64,000 nt of DNA from BOG-1155 sp963717985 (GTDB lineage Bacteria > Desulfobacterota > Syntrophorhabdia > Syntrophorhabdales > WCHB1-27). A program made the translations under genes and the position numbers. A model generated the notes under the pieces. It ran no database searches. It had not been told where the DNA came from and was given only the letters and a program-made list of their open reading frames with translations. Location of the stretch: the NCBI GenBank assembly GCA_963717985.1, contig CAVQYC010000004.1, positions 372,001 through 436,000 on the forward strand, read 5' to 3'. This document shows, in pieces, positions 1 through 8,608 of the stretch. Position 1 is the first letter of the stretch. Each line of letters starts with the position of its first letter.

Positions 1-180
1 CGGGACTTCAATTGTCGTCCAGGGGCTATCCTCGATCCTGACTTGCCAGGCGCCGTTCAACGACACTTGATACCGACGCTCAGGTAAGTCCCGGGAGTTG
101 GCCGACAAGGTGGTGCAGCCCGTTGTGACCGGAATCAGCGATAAGGAGAGAAGAGTGGCTATGGTCTTAACAGACCTCAC
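1..180 (-). CDS. Lipoprotein, start of a GH2-like glycoside hydrolase (partial)
   Basis: The reading frame opens with GTG at 180-178, preceded by a good ribosome site (AAGGGGG, 7 nt upstream), and is still open at the window edge, so only the first 60 residues are visible. They form a short basic n-region, a hydrophobic core and a lipobox (VTTGC, Cys at about residue 22). The mature start contains SLNGAWQVRIEDSPW, which resembles the first strand of the sugar-binding domain of GH2-type hydrolases (LNGxWxF... W..I.VP). It is the last visible gene of the exopolysaccharide operon, about 60 bp after a glycosyltransferase. A surface or periplasmic enzyme that trims the polymer would fit, but the catalytic domain lies outside the window and the family assignment rests on about 20 residues. 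Confidence 0.55.
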   Translation of the reverse strand, partial: MRSVKTIATLLSLSLIPVTTGCTTLSANSRDLPERRYQVSLNGAWQVRIEDSPWTTIEVP

Positions 181-243
181 GGTCGAACCCCCTTGCCGAC
201 GCCGCCGTTTGTCCTACGGTTCTCTTCTCTGCGCGTGGATGTG

Positions 244-1251
244 TCACGGTTTGCCTGGATGAGACCTCACCATCAATGTCACCACCAGCCACATCAATAG
301 TACGTGTTTTCTGAGGTCCAGAAGGAAACTGCTTCGCCCTCTTGACCGGGGAATGGAAAGCAATCCACTAAGCAAAATCCTCATGACTGCGCCAATTTCA
401 AGCGTAAAAGCCAGCATCCACGTCTTAATCGGTCCGTAGTGTTTTGAGAAGAAAAGGAATATCCCCGTATACCAATGCAGAAACAATCCAACGTCATCAA
501 AGCTGTTCACGTTTTTGCTTCCACCGTAATGGATGGCTCTCGCTTCCGGATAGAAGATAACCTTCCATCCATCTGACTTGAAGCGGTAAAACAGTTCGCG
601 TTCTTCATTGTACATAAAGAAACGCTCATCAAACTCCCCACACTCCCGGATCGCCTTCCTTTTTATCATTACACAAGCTCCGGTTAGGCCATCAACCTCA
701 GCTAACTTGTCATGTTCCCAGTAGGGACCAAAATTCCTCGGAGAAACCCTTCGGAGCAGGCTCAAGCCCCTACTTGAGCCTGCTCCGAGCAGGTACAGCA
801 GACGGCCGCCGCCGAGTATGTGAAAGAGTTCTTTCGAAATGGTTGGGTAGCTGAAGGTTGATCTCTGCGTCGTGCAGTCGGCGTTGAGCAGTCGGCAGCC
901 CACCGCTGCCGTATTCTCCGACTTTCTCAAGAACCTCAACATTGACGGTATTGCGTCTCCAAGAATGACAACATCAGGATTCACCAACAAAAGAAATTCA
1001 CCTTGGGAACGTCTCAAGCCTTGGTTGTTAGCACGCGCAAAACCGCAGTTCTCAGAATTCGATATGAGATGTATATCGGGAAAATGTCTATGAACCAGCG
1101 CCAGGGTGTCCTCCGTAGAATGGTTATCGACCACAACGAGTTCAAAGTTGACATCGCGGGCGCTTTGCGCTATTGAACTAAGACATTCAATGACATACCT
1201 TGATGAGTTGTACGTAACAACAATGACGGATAACTCGGGCTTTTTTACCAT
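244..1251 (-). CDS. GT2 family glycosyltransferase (rhamnosyltransferase-like)
   Basis: The N-terminus LSVIVVTYNSSRYV and the metal-binding NPDVVI (residues about 90-96) are those of GT-A fold GT2 enzymes; GLTGACVMIKRKAI and FDERFFMYNEERELFYR follow in the order seen in WbbL-like rhamnosyltransferases. A hydrophobic stretch near residues 255-300 (WYTGIFLFF, LEIGAVMRILL) suggests membrane attachment at the cytoplasmic face. It probably adds one sugar to the lipid-linked repeat unit. ATG at 1251 is chosen; a TTG at 1263 is also possible and would leave 2 bp to the methyltransferase gene upstream. Acceptor and donor sugar cannot be read from the sequence. Confidence 0.85.
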   Translation of the reverse strand: MVKKPELSVIVVTYNSSRYVIECLSSIAQSARDVNFELVVVDNHSTEDTLALVHRHFPDIHLISNSENCGFARANNQGLRRSQGEFLLLVNPDVVILGDAIPSMLRFLRKSENTAAVGCRLLNADCTTQRSTFSYPTISKELFHILGGGRLLYLLGAGSSRGLSLLRRVSPRNFGPYWEHDKLAEVDGLTGACVMIKRKAIRECGEFDERFFMYNEERELFYRFKSDGWKVIFYPEARAIHYGGSKNVNSFDDVGLFLHWYTGIFLFFSKHYGPIKTWMLAFTLEIGAVMRILLSGLLSIPRSRGRSSFLLDLRKHVLLMWLVVTLMVRSHPGKP

Positions 1252-1265
1252 TTGTCTCGACAAGC

Positions 1266-2138
1266 CTATAATCTTCTTAACCCTCGCATCACTTTCTTCA
1301 GAAGACGTCTCCAGGATCTTTCCTTAATATCCTTAAGAATTGTTTTTGTAATATCTGCGACACGTCCTGGGGCAATGTATTCACCTACAGCTTTTGCAAT
1401 GTAAACGTCCTGGTGTCCCCACCAATATCCCTCATGAAAATATTGTAACGGCAAATTTGCTATTTGAGTTAGTTTACCAATTACATATTCCGGGGTGACA
1501 AATGTTGATCCATATTCTTTTGTGCTCAGATCCATTTGCTCACTTGCTGGTCGAAAATAAAAGCCTTCGTCATCGAACTTAAAGCTCATGCGAAACATCC
1601 GTTGGCTTCGCAGCCCATGTGTTGTAAAAATTAGATAACCCTCCGGCTTAACAAATGACGCCAATCTCTCCAACCATCGGGAAAAAGTGTCTTTGGGCAT
1701 ATGTGAGAAGAAAGACAATGCGAATACGACATCAAAGGTTTTATCAAAAAAGAGGTCTTCAGGTTCGGATGCAGAAAGAACTGCCTCAGTCACTAAGTTG
1801 TGCTGAATGAACTGAACAGCCTGTGGATGTATATCGCAAGAAGTAGTTAAACAGCATGGCATGAGATTCTTGATGTGTCGAGTTACCATTCCATATCCTG
1901 ATGCAAACTCCAAAAGCTGTACTTGGCGATCGCCAAAACCACAAACGTCCCTCAAAATATTATCTAGTTTCCGGGCAGAATTGGCACCATCATTAAAATA
2001 TTCTTCAGTGGCCTTTTCATCGGTATCAAGTCTTCCGCTGTCGCGTATATATTGAAATAAAAAGTCTTGTGGATGGATGTCCGGGCAAACGTTGTATCGC
2101 CGGGCTATGCTTTCACATATTGACTCTGATTCACGCAC
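1266..2138 (-). CDS. Class I SAM-dependent methyltransferase
   Basis: The 290-residue protein has a SAM-binding motif I (LLEFASGYGMV, about residue 95) and a post-motif FDVVFALSFFSHMP typical of class I methyltransferases of the UbiE/COQ5 or TylF-like groups. The GTG start at 2138 is supported by GGAGG 8 nt upstream. It lies inside the polysaccharide operon, so methylation of a sugar in the repeat unit or of the chain end is the likely role. The basic C-terminal tail (residues about 270-290, many Lys and Arg) could touch the membrane. Substrate unknown. Confidence 0.8.
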   Translation of the reverse strand: MRESESICESIARRYNVCPDIHPQDFLFQYIRDSGRLDTDEKATEEYFNDGANSARKLDNILRDVCGFGDRQVQLLEFASGYGMVTRHIKNLMPCCLTTSCDIHPQAVQFIQHNLVTEAVLSASEPEDLFFDKTFDVVFALSFFSHMPKDTFSRWLERLASFVKPEGYLIFTTHGLRSQRMFRMSFKFDDEGFYFRPASEQMDLSTKEYGSTFVTPEYVIGKLTQIANLPLQYFHEGYWWGHQDVYIAKAVGEYIAPGRVADITKTILKDIKERSWRRLLKKVMRGLRRL

Positions 2139-2235
2139 GAATATACCTCCGGATAGAGATCGCCCACACAGCCTCCGCTGCCCGGTTCAGCTCACCGTTT
2201 CCGGTGAAGATTCGCACATTTCAATGGTCGTTCAA

Positions 2236-3465
2236 TTACGTCCGCGTTTCACGATATCTGAGATCAGCCGGCCGTGTAAGGTGGTTATTAACGAGTTCTT
2301 CCAGTCTATCCGCGAATTCTTGTCCTTTACCCTTGATAGGGAAGGAGGCCTCCAAATGCCTTTTGCCGGCATCCGCCATACGTTCGCGAAGCTCGCGATT
2401 TTGGAGCAATTCGTCAAGTTGTTGTCCAAATTGCTGCGTGTTGCCGGTTTCAACCGCGTAGCCAACTATCCCATCGGAAAGCCATTCTTCGATGGCGCCG
2501 CAGCGAAAGGCCACCAAAGGCTTTCCCCATATCATAGCCTCAATGCCGGAAAAGCAAAATGCTTCCGGCATGCGAGAGGGAACAGCGATGATGGCTGCAT
2601 TGCGGTACTCATTTTCGACGTCTTCGCCATACAGTCGGCCCAGGAACGTGGTACTTTGCGCGAGGCCCCTCTTTTGCGCGAGTCGTTTATACTTGTCCAG
2701 ATCCCTGCCATCCCCGATAATGCGGAGTTTATATGCCTGTCTCACGTGACTAACTGCCTCTAACAGCATATCAAGCCCCTTGCCCCGGTCGATACGACCG
2801 CAGAACAAAATGGTGTTTCCGTCATTTGACCCATTCCCTGTGCCGGACGCGATGTTCAGCAGCGGTGGAAAAACATGCACGTGGCCGGCATCGAGACCAT
2901 TTTTGATGAGCTGGTTTCTCATGTAGTCGCTCGGGGTCAGCAAGAAGCTGAAGTTGCCCAGGAGCCTCAACCCCCATCTTTTCCGGGCCAGGCTATGGAA
3001 TCTCATCCGTCCATCCCGATCTCTTCCCAAGCCTCCGCATCGGAGTAAACAATGAACTCCTATCGGCCGGTCACAAGTCTTCCCGCTGAGAAGCTCGAAA
3101 CCGTGTCCGCGCAAGCACACGAAACTGTTATCATGTATGAATTTTGCAGCAGGAATCCCCCTTTCAATCAAGTCATGCTCAGCCTCAATGTCAAAATTAT
3201 GGAACACTACCAGATCGGGAGTAAACTCCGTAATGGCTCTTAGCGTCACACTGCTTTTTTCAACTTGGTCCCTGCCGGTGCATAGCTGGACGGCCTGCTT
3301 GGCAAAGAACTGTAACATGTGTTCGGATGACGTGCAGCCGGGCATCACGAATTCGACGATTCTGTTTGTGACGCCGGATTCTTTGCTCCACTCATCCCAG
3401 CATTTCAAATACCTCTCGATACCGGATATCCCGCCGTAGTTCTCATTGATGTGCAGAACCTTCAT
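2236..3465 (-). CDS. GT4 family glycosyltransferase
   Basis: Two Rossmann halves of a GT-B fold are visible: an N-terminal MKVLHINENYGGISGIERYL and a C-terminal donor site with ILFCGRIDRGKGLDMLLEAV (about residue 225) and EAFCFSGIEAMIWGKPLVAF (the E-x7-E signature, about residue 310). This matches the retaining GT4 (glycosyl transferase group 1) family at a normal length of 409 residues. The start codon overlaps the stop of the deacetylase gene by 4 nt (ATGA), indicating translational coupling. It probably adds a sugar during repeat-unit assembly. Confidence 0.88.
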   Translation of the reverse strand: MKVLHINENYGGISGIERYLKCWDEWSKESGVTNRIVEFVMPGCTSSEHMLQFFAKQAVQLCTGRDQVEKSSVTLRAITEFTPDLVVFHNFDIEAEHDLIERGIPAAKFIHDNSFVCLRGHGFELLSGKTCDRPIGVHCLLRCGGLGRDRDGRMRFHSLARKRWGLRLLGNFSFLLTPSDYMRNQLIKNGLDAGHVHVFPPLLNIASGTGNGSNDGNTILFCGRIDRGKGLDMLLEAVSHVRQAYKLRIIGDGRDLDKYKRLAQKRGLAQSTTFLGRLYGEDVENEYRNAAIIAVPSRMPEAFCFSGIEAMIWGKPLVAFRCGAIEEWLSDGIVGYAVETGNTQQFGQQLDELLQNRELRERMADAGKRHLEASFPIKGKGQEFADRLEELVNNHLTRPADLRYRETRT

Positions 3466-4235
3466 CTGAGCCCCCCGTCCGGAGTCCTGACGGCGCCAAT
3501 CACGTATTGAGTATTATTCAAATATGTCACGTCCGGCCTCCCGGAAACGAATTCAAATACCTCTTCAAGGCTCTTCCACGTCCTGTACTTCTCGATCTCC
3601 CACGAATGCCCCCAGAGATGAAAGACCCTTCCTTCCCTCAGAGTGAAAAGAAAGACCTCCTTGACCAGGTTCTTCCAGCCCCCCAAGGACCTCGGAGGTA
3701 ACCGAAGGCGGCGGATGGCAGGGTAAGCCAAGAGGAACGGTCGAATCAATGTACGCGAAAATGGATACTTCCAAGTAGACTTGCGTCCAAGGGGAAAGGG
3801 ATAGACGTTGGTCGTTACGCCGAACTCGAAGGGATCGTCGAAGGAAAAACGGAAAGGGTCGGTGGTGCGCGCTCCCAAGAAGCCACATGCCCGGGCACAT
3901 CGCTTGACGGTTTCATTGAAGCAGCCGAAGGGATAGCAGAAGACGGTGATCTCGCGCCTTAGAAGCGATTCGAGGGAGAGCTTGCTATGGCTGATTTCCT
4001 CCGCCATTTCTGCCCATGGCAACCGTGTCAGATCTTTGTGATTCACCCCGTGCGCGCCTATCTCGTGTCGCGCCGCGATGTCCTTCAGGTCGCGCTCAGC
4101 CAATGCGTCGTGACGGTAATTCACCGGCACATAGAACGTGCCGTGAAGCCCATATTTATCGAGCAGCCGGGCAAGCCTCAAATCAAGCGCCGAGCCGTCG
4201 TCCCACGAGGTGGTCACAATACATGCCGAATTCAC
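3462..4235 (-). CDS. Polysaccharide deacetylase (NodB/CE4-like)
   Basis: The NodB-type motifs are present: TTSWDDG at the N-terminus (catalytic Asp pair), EIGAHGVNHKDL (zinc-binding His-x-x-x-His region) and FCYPFG. The family removes N- or O-acetyl groups from sugars. An open frame extends upstream to 4307, but GTG at 4235 is preferred because GGAAAGGAAG lies about 7 nt upstream and this start avoids a 53-bp overlap with the preceding gene. No signal peptide is visible, so it may act on lipid-linked sugar in the cytoplasm, or be a variant exported otherwise. It is coupled to the following GT4 gene. Confidence 0.82.
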   Translation of the reverse strand: MNSACIVTTSWDDGSALDLRLARLLDKYGLHGTFYVPVNYRHDALAERDLKDIAARHEIGAHGVNHKDLTRLPWAEMAEEISHSKLSLESLLRREITVFCYPFGCFNETVKRCARACGFLGARTTDPFRFSFDDPFEFGVTTNVYPFPLGRKSTWKYPFSRTLIRPFLLAYPAIRRLRLPPRSLGGWKNLVKEVFLFTLREGRVFHLWGHSWEIEKYRTWKSLEEVFEFVSGRPDVTYLNNTQYVIGAVRTPDGGLR

Positions 4236-4254
4236 CTCACGCTTCCTTTCCGGC

Positions 4255-5247
4255 CTATCCCTTATCCCTGAGGAACGCACGGGTTGCATATGCCATTCTG
4301 CACACAAAGTGAACTGCCCGATGTCCGGCTGCGCAATACCTAAGCCATTCTTTCCACGTGAATGACTTTTGTCTCTTTCGCACTTCCTCAGCTAACTTCG
4401 CACTTCTTCTATGAAAAGCGAACCAGAGTGAATGATTGCACCACGTCGCCTCCATTTCATTTCTAATACCGGACGGAAGGTTGTACTTATCGCAAAGATA
4501 GTGGAGAAGTTCTAAGTCTGCAATTTTGAAGCGCACCATTTTCGTGACATCCTTGCTTCTGGTAGCCGATTCCTCCGTCTCGTTATAGGTTGCCAATGAC
4601 TCAGGAATATAATGCAATCGGGACATAGTTGATATCTCTGCCCAGAGTTGAGTGTCACCTCTGAGAAAGGCGCCGCTTTGGTGGAGATAACGATCAGATT
4701 CAATAATCTGCTCATAAAGATTCCCCCGGACCATAACGGTACAAGTCCGGATCGCGTACGTCCTTCCCAGAACGAAGTCGACTATGCCGGGCGTTTCCGG
4801 CGTTTCCCACTTACAATATTGTATAAAATCGCTAATCCTTTTCTTAGATGTGACCTGGTAGACGTCAAAATTCGAATAGACCAACCCGCATTCCTGGTGG
4901 TCTTCCAGAAAATCCGCCTGCTTCTGAAGTTTATCAGGACTATGCCAGTAATCGTCCCCTTCGCAAAAGGCAATGTATTTTCCCCCGCAGGCTTTCATGA
5001 CGCGGTAGCCATTTTCATTCATACCCACATTATGGGCCGAGGTAATCACCCTGATGACATCCGGGTACTTTTTCTGGTATTCAAGAACAATCTCCCCTGT
5101 TCCGTCGGTGGAGCAGTCCTCCCCGATCACCAGTTCAAAGGGAAAATCGGTCTTTTGCCGGATCACCCCTTCGATCGCCTGAGCGATATAGGGCGCATGG
5201 TTGTAAGTGATCATTTTCACGCTGACCAGGGGTTCTCTCATCGGCAT
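4255..5247 (-). CDS. GT2 family glycosyltransferase
   Basis: The start VSVKMITYNHAPYI, the nucleotide-binding ELVIGEDCSTDGT and the CEGDDYW segment (DxD-like, about residue 95) identify a GT-A fold GT2 enzyme of 330 residues. The C-terminal half carries many basic and aromatic residues but no clear membrane helix. It sits between the flippase and the deacetylase in the polysaccharide operon and is presumed to build the repeat unit. ATG at 5247 and a second ATG at 5241 are equally possible starts. Confidence 0.86.
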   Translation of the reverse strand: MPMREPLVSVKMITYNHAPYIAQAIEGVIRQKTDFPFELVIGEDCSTDGTGEIVLEYQKKYPDVIRVITSAHNVGMNENGYRVMKACGGKYIAFCEGDDYWHSPDKLQKQADFLEDHQECGLVYSNFDVYQVTSKKRISDFIQYCKWETPETPGIVDFVLGRTYAIRTCTVMVRGNLYEQIIESDRYLHQSGAFLRGDTQLWAEISTMSRLHYIPESLATYNETEESATRSKDVTKMVRFKIADLELLHYLCDKYNLPSGIRNEMEATWCNHSLWFAFHRRSAKLAEEVRKRQKSFTWKEWLRYCAAGHRAVHFVCRMAYATRAFLRDKG

Positions 5248-5278
5248 TACTTGCGTGTCACGATCGACGGCCGAGCGG

Positions 5279-6760
5279 CTACCTGACCTGCCATTCCGGC
5301 CTCACAAACAGCAATTCAGCCCGGCCCACCTGCCATACGTCCATGAACGCCATGAGTCGAAACAATCGGCACAGGCCGCAATAGGTAACTATTCCTATGG
5401 CCGTTTGGGCCAGAAGCATTGACCGATAGGTGGAAAAGGGCAGCGATCCGGCCGCGTATACCGCTATCCCCATGAGTACTGCCATGATGAGGTAGGAGAA
5501 CCAGTCGCGCACCTGCTGCCCGATCGGGTAGTCGATCAGCACCCCCGTGTAATAACTGTTCAGGTAATAGAAGACGACCGACAGGACTGTTATGCCGCAG
5601 ATCATTGCCGGTATGCCCCATCGCACCGTAACAGCTATGTTGATGATGATCAAGACCTTCTTAGCGATCTCCAGGCGCAGAAAGAGGTCAGACCGGCCCA
5701 GCGCCTGCAGCACGCTTAAGTTGATCGCGTGGAGGGGAAACAGCAACGACGAAAAGCACAGCAACTGAAGATAAGGCACGCATCCTGCCCACTTCTCCGT
5801 GAGCAGCACCAGTACCAGCGGATGAGCAATTGCCGCCAGGCCGATCATCATCGGGAAATTGAATAGAGCCAGAACGCGTGAAGCCTTCTTCATCCCTCTT
5901 TTCACCCGGGCCCGATCATCCTGAATAGCGGAAAATACCGGAAAAACTACGCGCCCTACCATGCCGGACAAGGTTTGAGAGGGAAGGTCCTGCATGCTCC
6001 TGGCCCGTGTGAAAAACCCCAGCTCGATAGCGGAAAACAACTTGCCAATGACGAGGAAATAAATGTTCTCGAATATCTGATTGAGCACCGCCGAAGCCAG
6101 GAGCCGTGAGCCGAAACCGAACATCTCCCTCAGGGATCCGAGACTGAAGACCAGACCAGGCCTCCAGGCGTTCAGGAGCCACAGGAACAGGGTCCGAAAA
6201 AACGTGCTCGATATCTGCTGGACGGCCAAACTCCACACACCGAAACCCGTGGCGGCTAAAGTGACGCCTATGATGCCGGATAGCAGACCGGCAATCAGAC
6301 TCACCTTGGTCTGGGTCTTAAAGTTGATCCCTTTTGTAAGGATAGTGTTCTGGATCAGCCCGAACGCATTGATCACAATGGTCAACGACAACGCCCGGGT
6401 GAGGGAAGTCAGGACCGGCTGGTTGTAAAAGGCGGCAATCCAGGGGGCAACGAGCCATAGCAGACCCGTTACCGTCAGCCCGGCGAGAATGTTGAAGTAA
6501 AAAATGGAGCATGTGTCGGTCGCAGTTACCTCGCGTTTCTGTATCAGCGCCGCCCCGAACCCGCTATCGAGGAACGACTGCGCCACCGCCATGAAGATAG
6601 TCAGCATCCCGATCAGGCCGAACTGCTCCGGCAACAACAGCCTGGCCAGAACAATCCCGATGAGAAACTGTACGCCCTTGAGTCCCACAGACTCGAGAAA
6701 ACTCCATGAGAGCGCATGAACGGTTCTGGATCTCAGGGAATTAGATTCCGGAAACGTCAT
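5279..6760 (-). CDS. Polysaccharide flippase (Wzx/WzxC-like, PST family)
   Basis: The protein of about 493 residues is hydrophobic throughout, with roughly 12-14 predicted membrane helices. Its N-terminus (SWSFLESVGLKGVQFLIGIVLARLL) and the following PEQFGLIGM are typical of WzxC-like lipopolysaccharide flippases of the polysaccharide transport family. It should flip the undecaprenyl-linked repeat unit across the inner membrane. ATG at 6760 is chosen because it overlaps the stop of the upstream methyltransferase gene (ATGA); a GTG at 6781 is also in frame. Confidence 0.88.
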   Translation of the reverse strand: MTFPESNSLRSRTVHALSWSFLESVGLKGVQFLIGIVLARLLLPEQFGLIGMLTIFMAVAQSFLDSGFGAALIQKREVTATDTCSIFYFNILAGLTVTGLLWLVAPWIAAFYNQPVLTSLTRALSLTIVINAFGLIQNTILTKGINFKTQTKVSLIAGLLSGIIGVTLAATGFGVWSLAVQQISSTFFRTLFLWLLNAWRPGLVFSLGSLREMFGFGSRLLASAVLNQIFENIYFLVIGKLFSAIELGFFTRARSMQDLPSQTLSGMVGRVVFPVFSAIQDDRARVKRGMKKASRVLALFNFPMMIGLAAIAHPLVLVLLTEKWAGCVPYLQLLCFSSLLFPLHAINLSVLQALGRSDLFLRLEIAKKVLIIINIAVTVRWGIPAMICGITVLSVVFYYLNSYYTGVLIDYPIGQQVRDWFSYLIMAVLMGIAVYAAGSLPFSTYRSMLLAQTAIGIVTYCGLCRLFRLMAFMDVWQVGRAELLFVRPEWQVR

Positions 6761-7482
6761 CCCGCCACGTCTCCGATGCACATCAACCGCTGGCCCTTCT
6801 CGAGGCCCTGATAGCGGCCATAAAAGCGATAGGCCCAGCGAACGACTCCCGGCGCCGGACCACGGCTAATAAGCCGGTCCATCCGCGGACCGGTCACCGG
6901 AAGAACCGTGACATGCCGGCAAAACGGACGCATCAGACTCATAATTTCATCGGCCTCGAAGAACCGGATCCTGAAAAGCACATCTTTCCCGCTCCACACC
7001 GCAAATTGCTCCCTGAAAGAACGGTTGTGGGCGTTGTGAACCGTAGCGACTATACGGGATGCCGTAACCCTCGCCTGCTCCGCCCCCAAGGCTGAAATCT
7101 GTTCGTCATCGAAGTACCCCCAAAATCCGGCGTGATAGGTGAGGTCGAATGCTCCGTCGGGATAATCCAGGCGGCCGGCGTCCATTTTCTTGATCCTGTC
7201 GCAGAGGCCCGGCAACATTTCCCAAGCCCTCTCGATGGATTCGGTTGAAAAGTCTATCCCTTCGCAGAAGAAACCCCAGCGATTGAGCGCTGCCACATCA
7301 CGAAAACTGCCCGCAGCTATTTCCAGTATCCGGCGTTCCCTCCTGCGGCGCACCGCGGCAATGTAATAGGCATGGCGGACATCGCCCTGATATTCCTGAA
7401 AGTGCCGCTTCCAGAGAGCGTCCCACGTTGTTGGTTCCCCAAGTGAATGATCTATGCCAGGGCCTGACCACACGTTTCTCAT
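6757..7482 (-). CDS. SAM-dependent methyltransferase
   Basis: A class I SAM fold is indicated by ILEIAAGSFRDVAAL (motif I, about residue 53), GIDFS (motif II acidic residue) and the FDLTYHAGFW segment. A ribosome site (GAGGAG) precedes ATG 7482. At 241 residues it is the usual length for small-molecule methyltransferases. Its place between the ATP-grasp gene and the flippase suggests modification of a sugar or sugar-linked acyl/amino group. Confidence 0.75.
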   Translation of the reverse strand: MRNVWSGPGIDHSLGEPTTWDALWKRHFQEYQGDVRHAYYIAAVRRRRERRILEIAAGSFRDVAALNRWGFFCEGIDFSTESIERAWEMLPGLCDRIKKMDAGRLDYPDGAFDLTYHAGFWGYFDDEQISALGAEQARVTASRIVATVHNAHNRSFREQFAVWSGKDVLFRIRFFEADEIMSLMRPFCRHVTVLPVTGPRMDRLISRGPAPGVVRWAYRFYGRYQGLEKGQRLMCIGDVAG

Positions 7483-7533
7483 AGAGATACTCCTCTTTTG
7501 TGCAGTCGGTTGGTTGCAACCGGGCCGACCATC

Positions 7534-8574
7534 CTACCTCCTCCGGTCGACAACAAGCGCGAAATCCTTAAAGGACTTTACACCGGCCCGCACGCGCAGC
7601 CAGGAAGGGTCCGGCTCTACCCCTAACGCCCAGGCCACGTAGGCAGCAGGGAGATTTGCTCCTGCCATGTGCGAAAATGGGTAGCAGCCGCCAAACCTTG
7701 GGTTGAACTCCAGGACATACAGGATGCCGTCTTGATCGATGACGTCGACATCCAGCACTCCGAGGTGACCCATCTTTGATCCAATCTGACTGCCGAGCTC
7801 GGTTAATCGTTCCTCCTCGACAGTTTCAGCCGACTCACATTCACCGGAACGCGACGCAAGCTTCCTCTTGGCCATCACACTGACATACCGTCCGGCAAGA
7901 TCATTAACAACTTCCAGGTCATAATCCACTCCGGACAGGTACTGCTGAATTATGAGCGGCTCAGGTTGACGCGTAATGCCATTACTCTCCATCCTGGCTG
8001 CTTTCACCGAAAGTAACTTGTAATGGGCTTCCAACTCTTCCAGATCGTATGCCACTTCAATGCCCACCGAGCCTTGACCGCGCCGGGGTTTCAGAATAGC
8101 TGGAAACCGCAGGCGTCCTGTTTCCAGGGCCTCTTTGGCCGCTTGCAGCGATACAAAGGATACAGGTGTGCTCCACCCCATCCTCTGCACATAATCGAAT
8201 GTAGTCCACTTATCGAGGCAAATCTCCAGGACGTGAGGTTCGGAAATAACAGGAATAGTGCCGATTTCTCTAAAACTCTCAAGTCGTGCGGCAATAAACG
8301 GTGCTTCCCAATCATGGAGAGACATAAGAAGCCTGACACCGTATCTCTTGCAAAGATCGAGCATGGACTCTATGAATCCAGGGTCGTCTGCTCGGGGGAC
8401 AACGCAAGCCACATCGGCGGCGAGCATACCCGTAGAGTCCGGGTGACTGTTGACAGCGATCACTTTGCCTTTATCGCCAATGGCTTCCTTAAAGTAATTC
8501 ACTAAATAGGCCCTGCGTCCAACGCTGGTCAACATCACGTTGATTTCGGTCTTGCCAATCGATTCTACAGCCAC
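7534..8574 (-). CDS. ATP-grasp ligase (CarB/PylC-like)
   Basis: This 346-residue protein begins with a Rossmann-like pre-ATP-grasp segment (NVMLTSVGRRAYLV), then AILKPRRGQGSVG (ATP-binding), LIIQQYLSGVDYDLEVV, and the metal-binding YVLEFNPRFGG. These are the ATP-grasp signatures of carbamoyl-phosphate synthase-like ligases, which join a carboxylate to an amine via an acyl phosphate. GTG 8574 has GGAGG upstream. It directly follows a DegT aminotransferase, so it may attach an amino acid or other acid to the amino sugar made by that enzyme. The exact substrate is not known. Confidence 0.82.
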   Translation of the reverse strand: MAVESIGKTEINVMLTSVGRRAYLVNYFKEAIGDKGKVIAVNSHPDSTGMLAADVACVVPRADDPGFIESMLDLCKRYGVRLLMSLHDWEAPFIAARLESFREIGTIPVISEPHVLEICLDKWTTFDYVQRMGWSTPVSFVSLQAAKEALETGRLRFPAILKPRRGQGSVGIEVAYDLEELEAHYKLLSVKAARMESNGITRQPEPLIIQQYLSGVDYDLEVVNDLAGRYVSVMAKRKLASRSGECESAETVEEERLTELGSQIGSKMGHLGVLDVDVIDQDGILYVLEFNPRFGGCYPFSHMAGANLPAAYVAWALGVEPDPSWLRVRAGVKSFKDFALVVDRRR

Positions 8575-8608
8575 AACCTAACCTCCGGAGTTATGGTTTT
8601 GCCGTTCA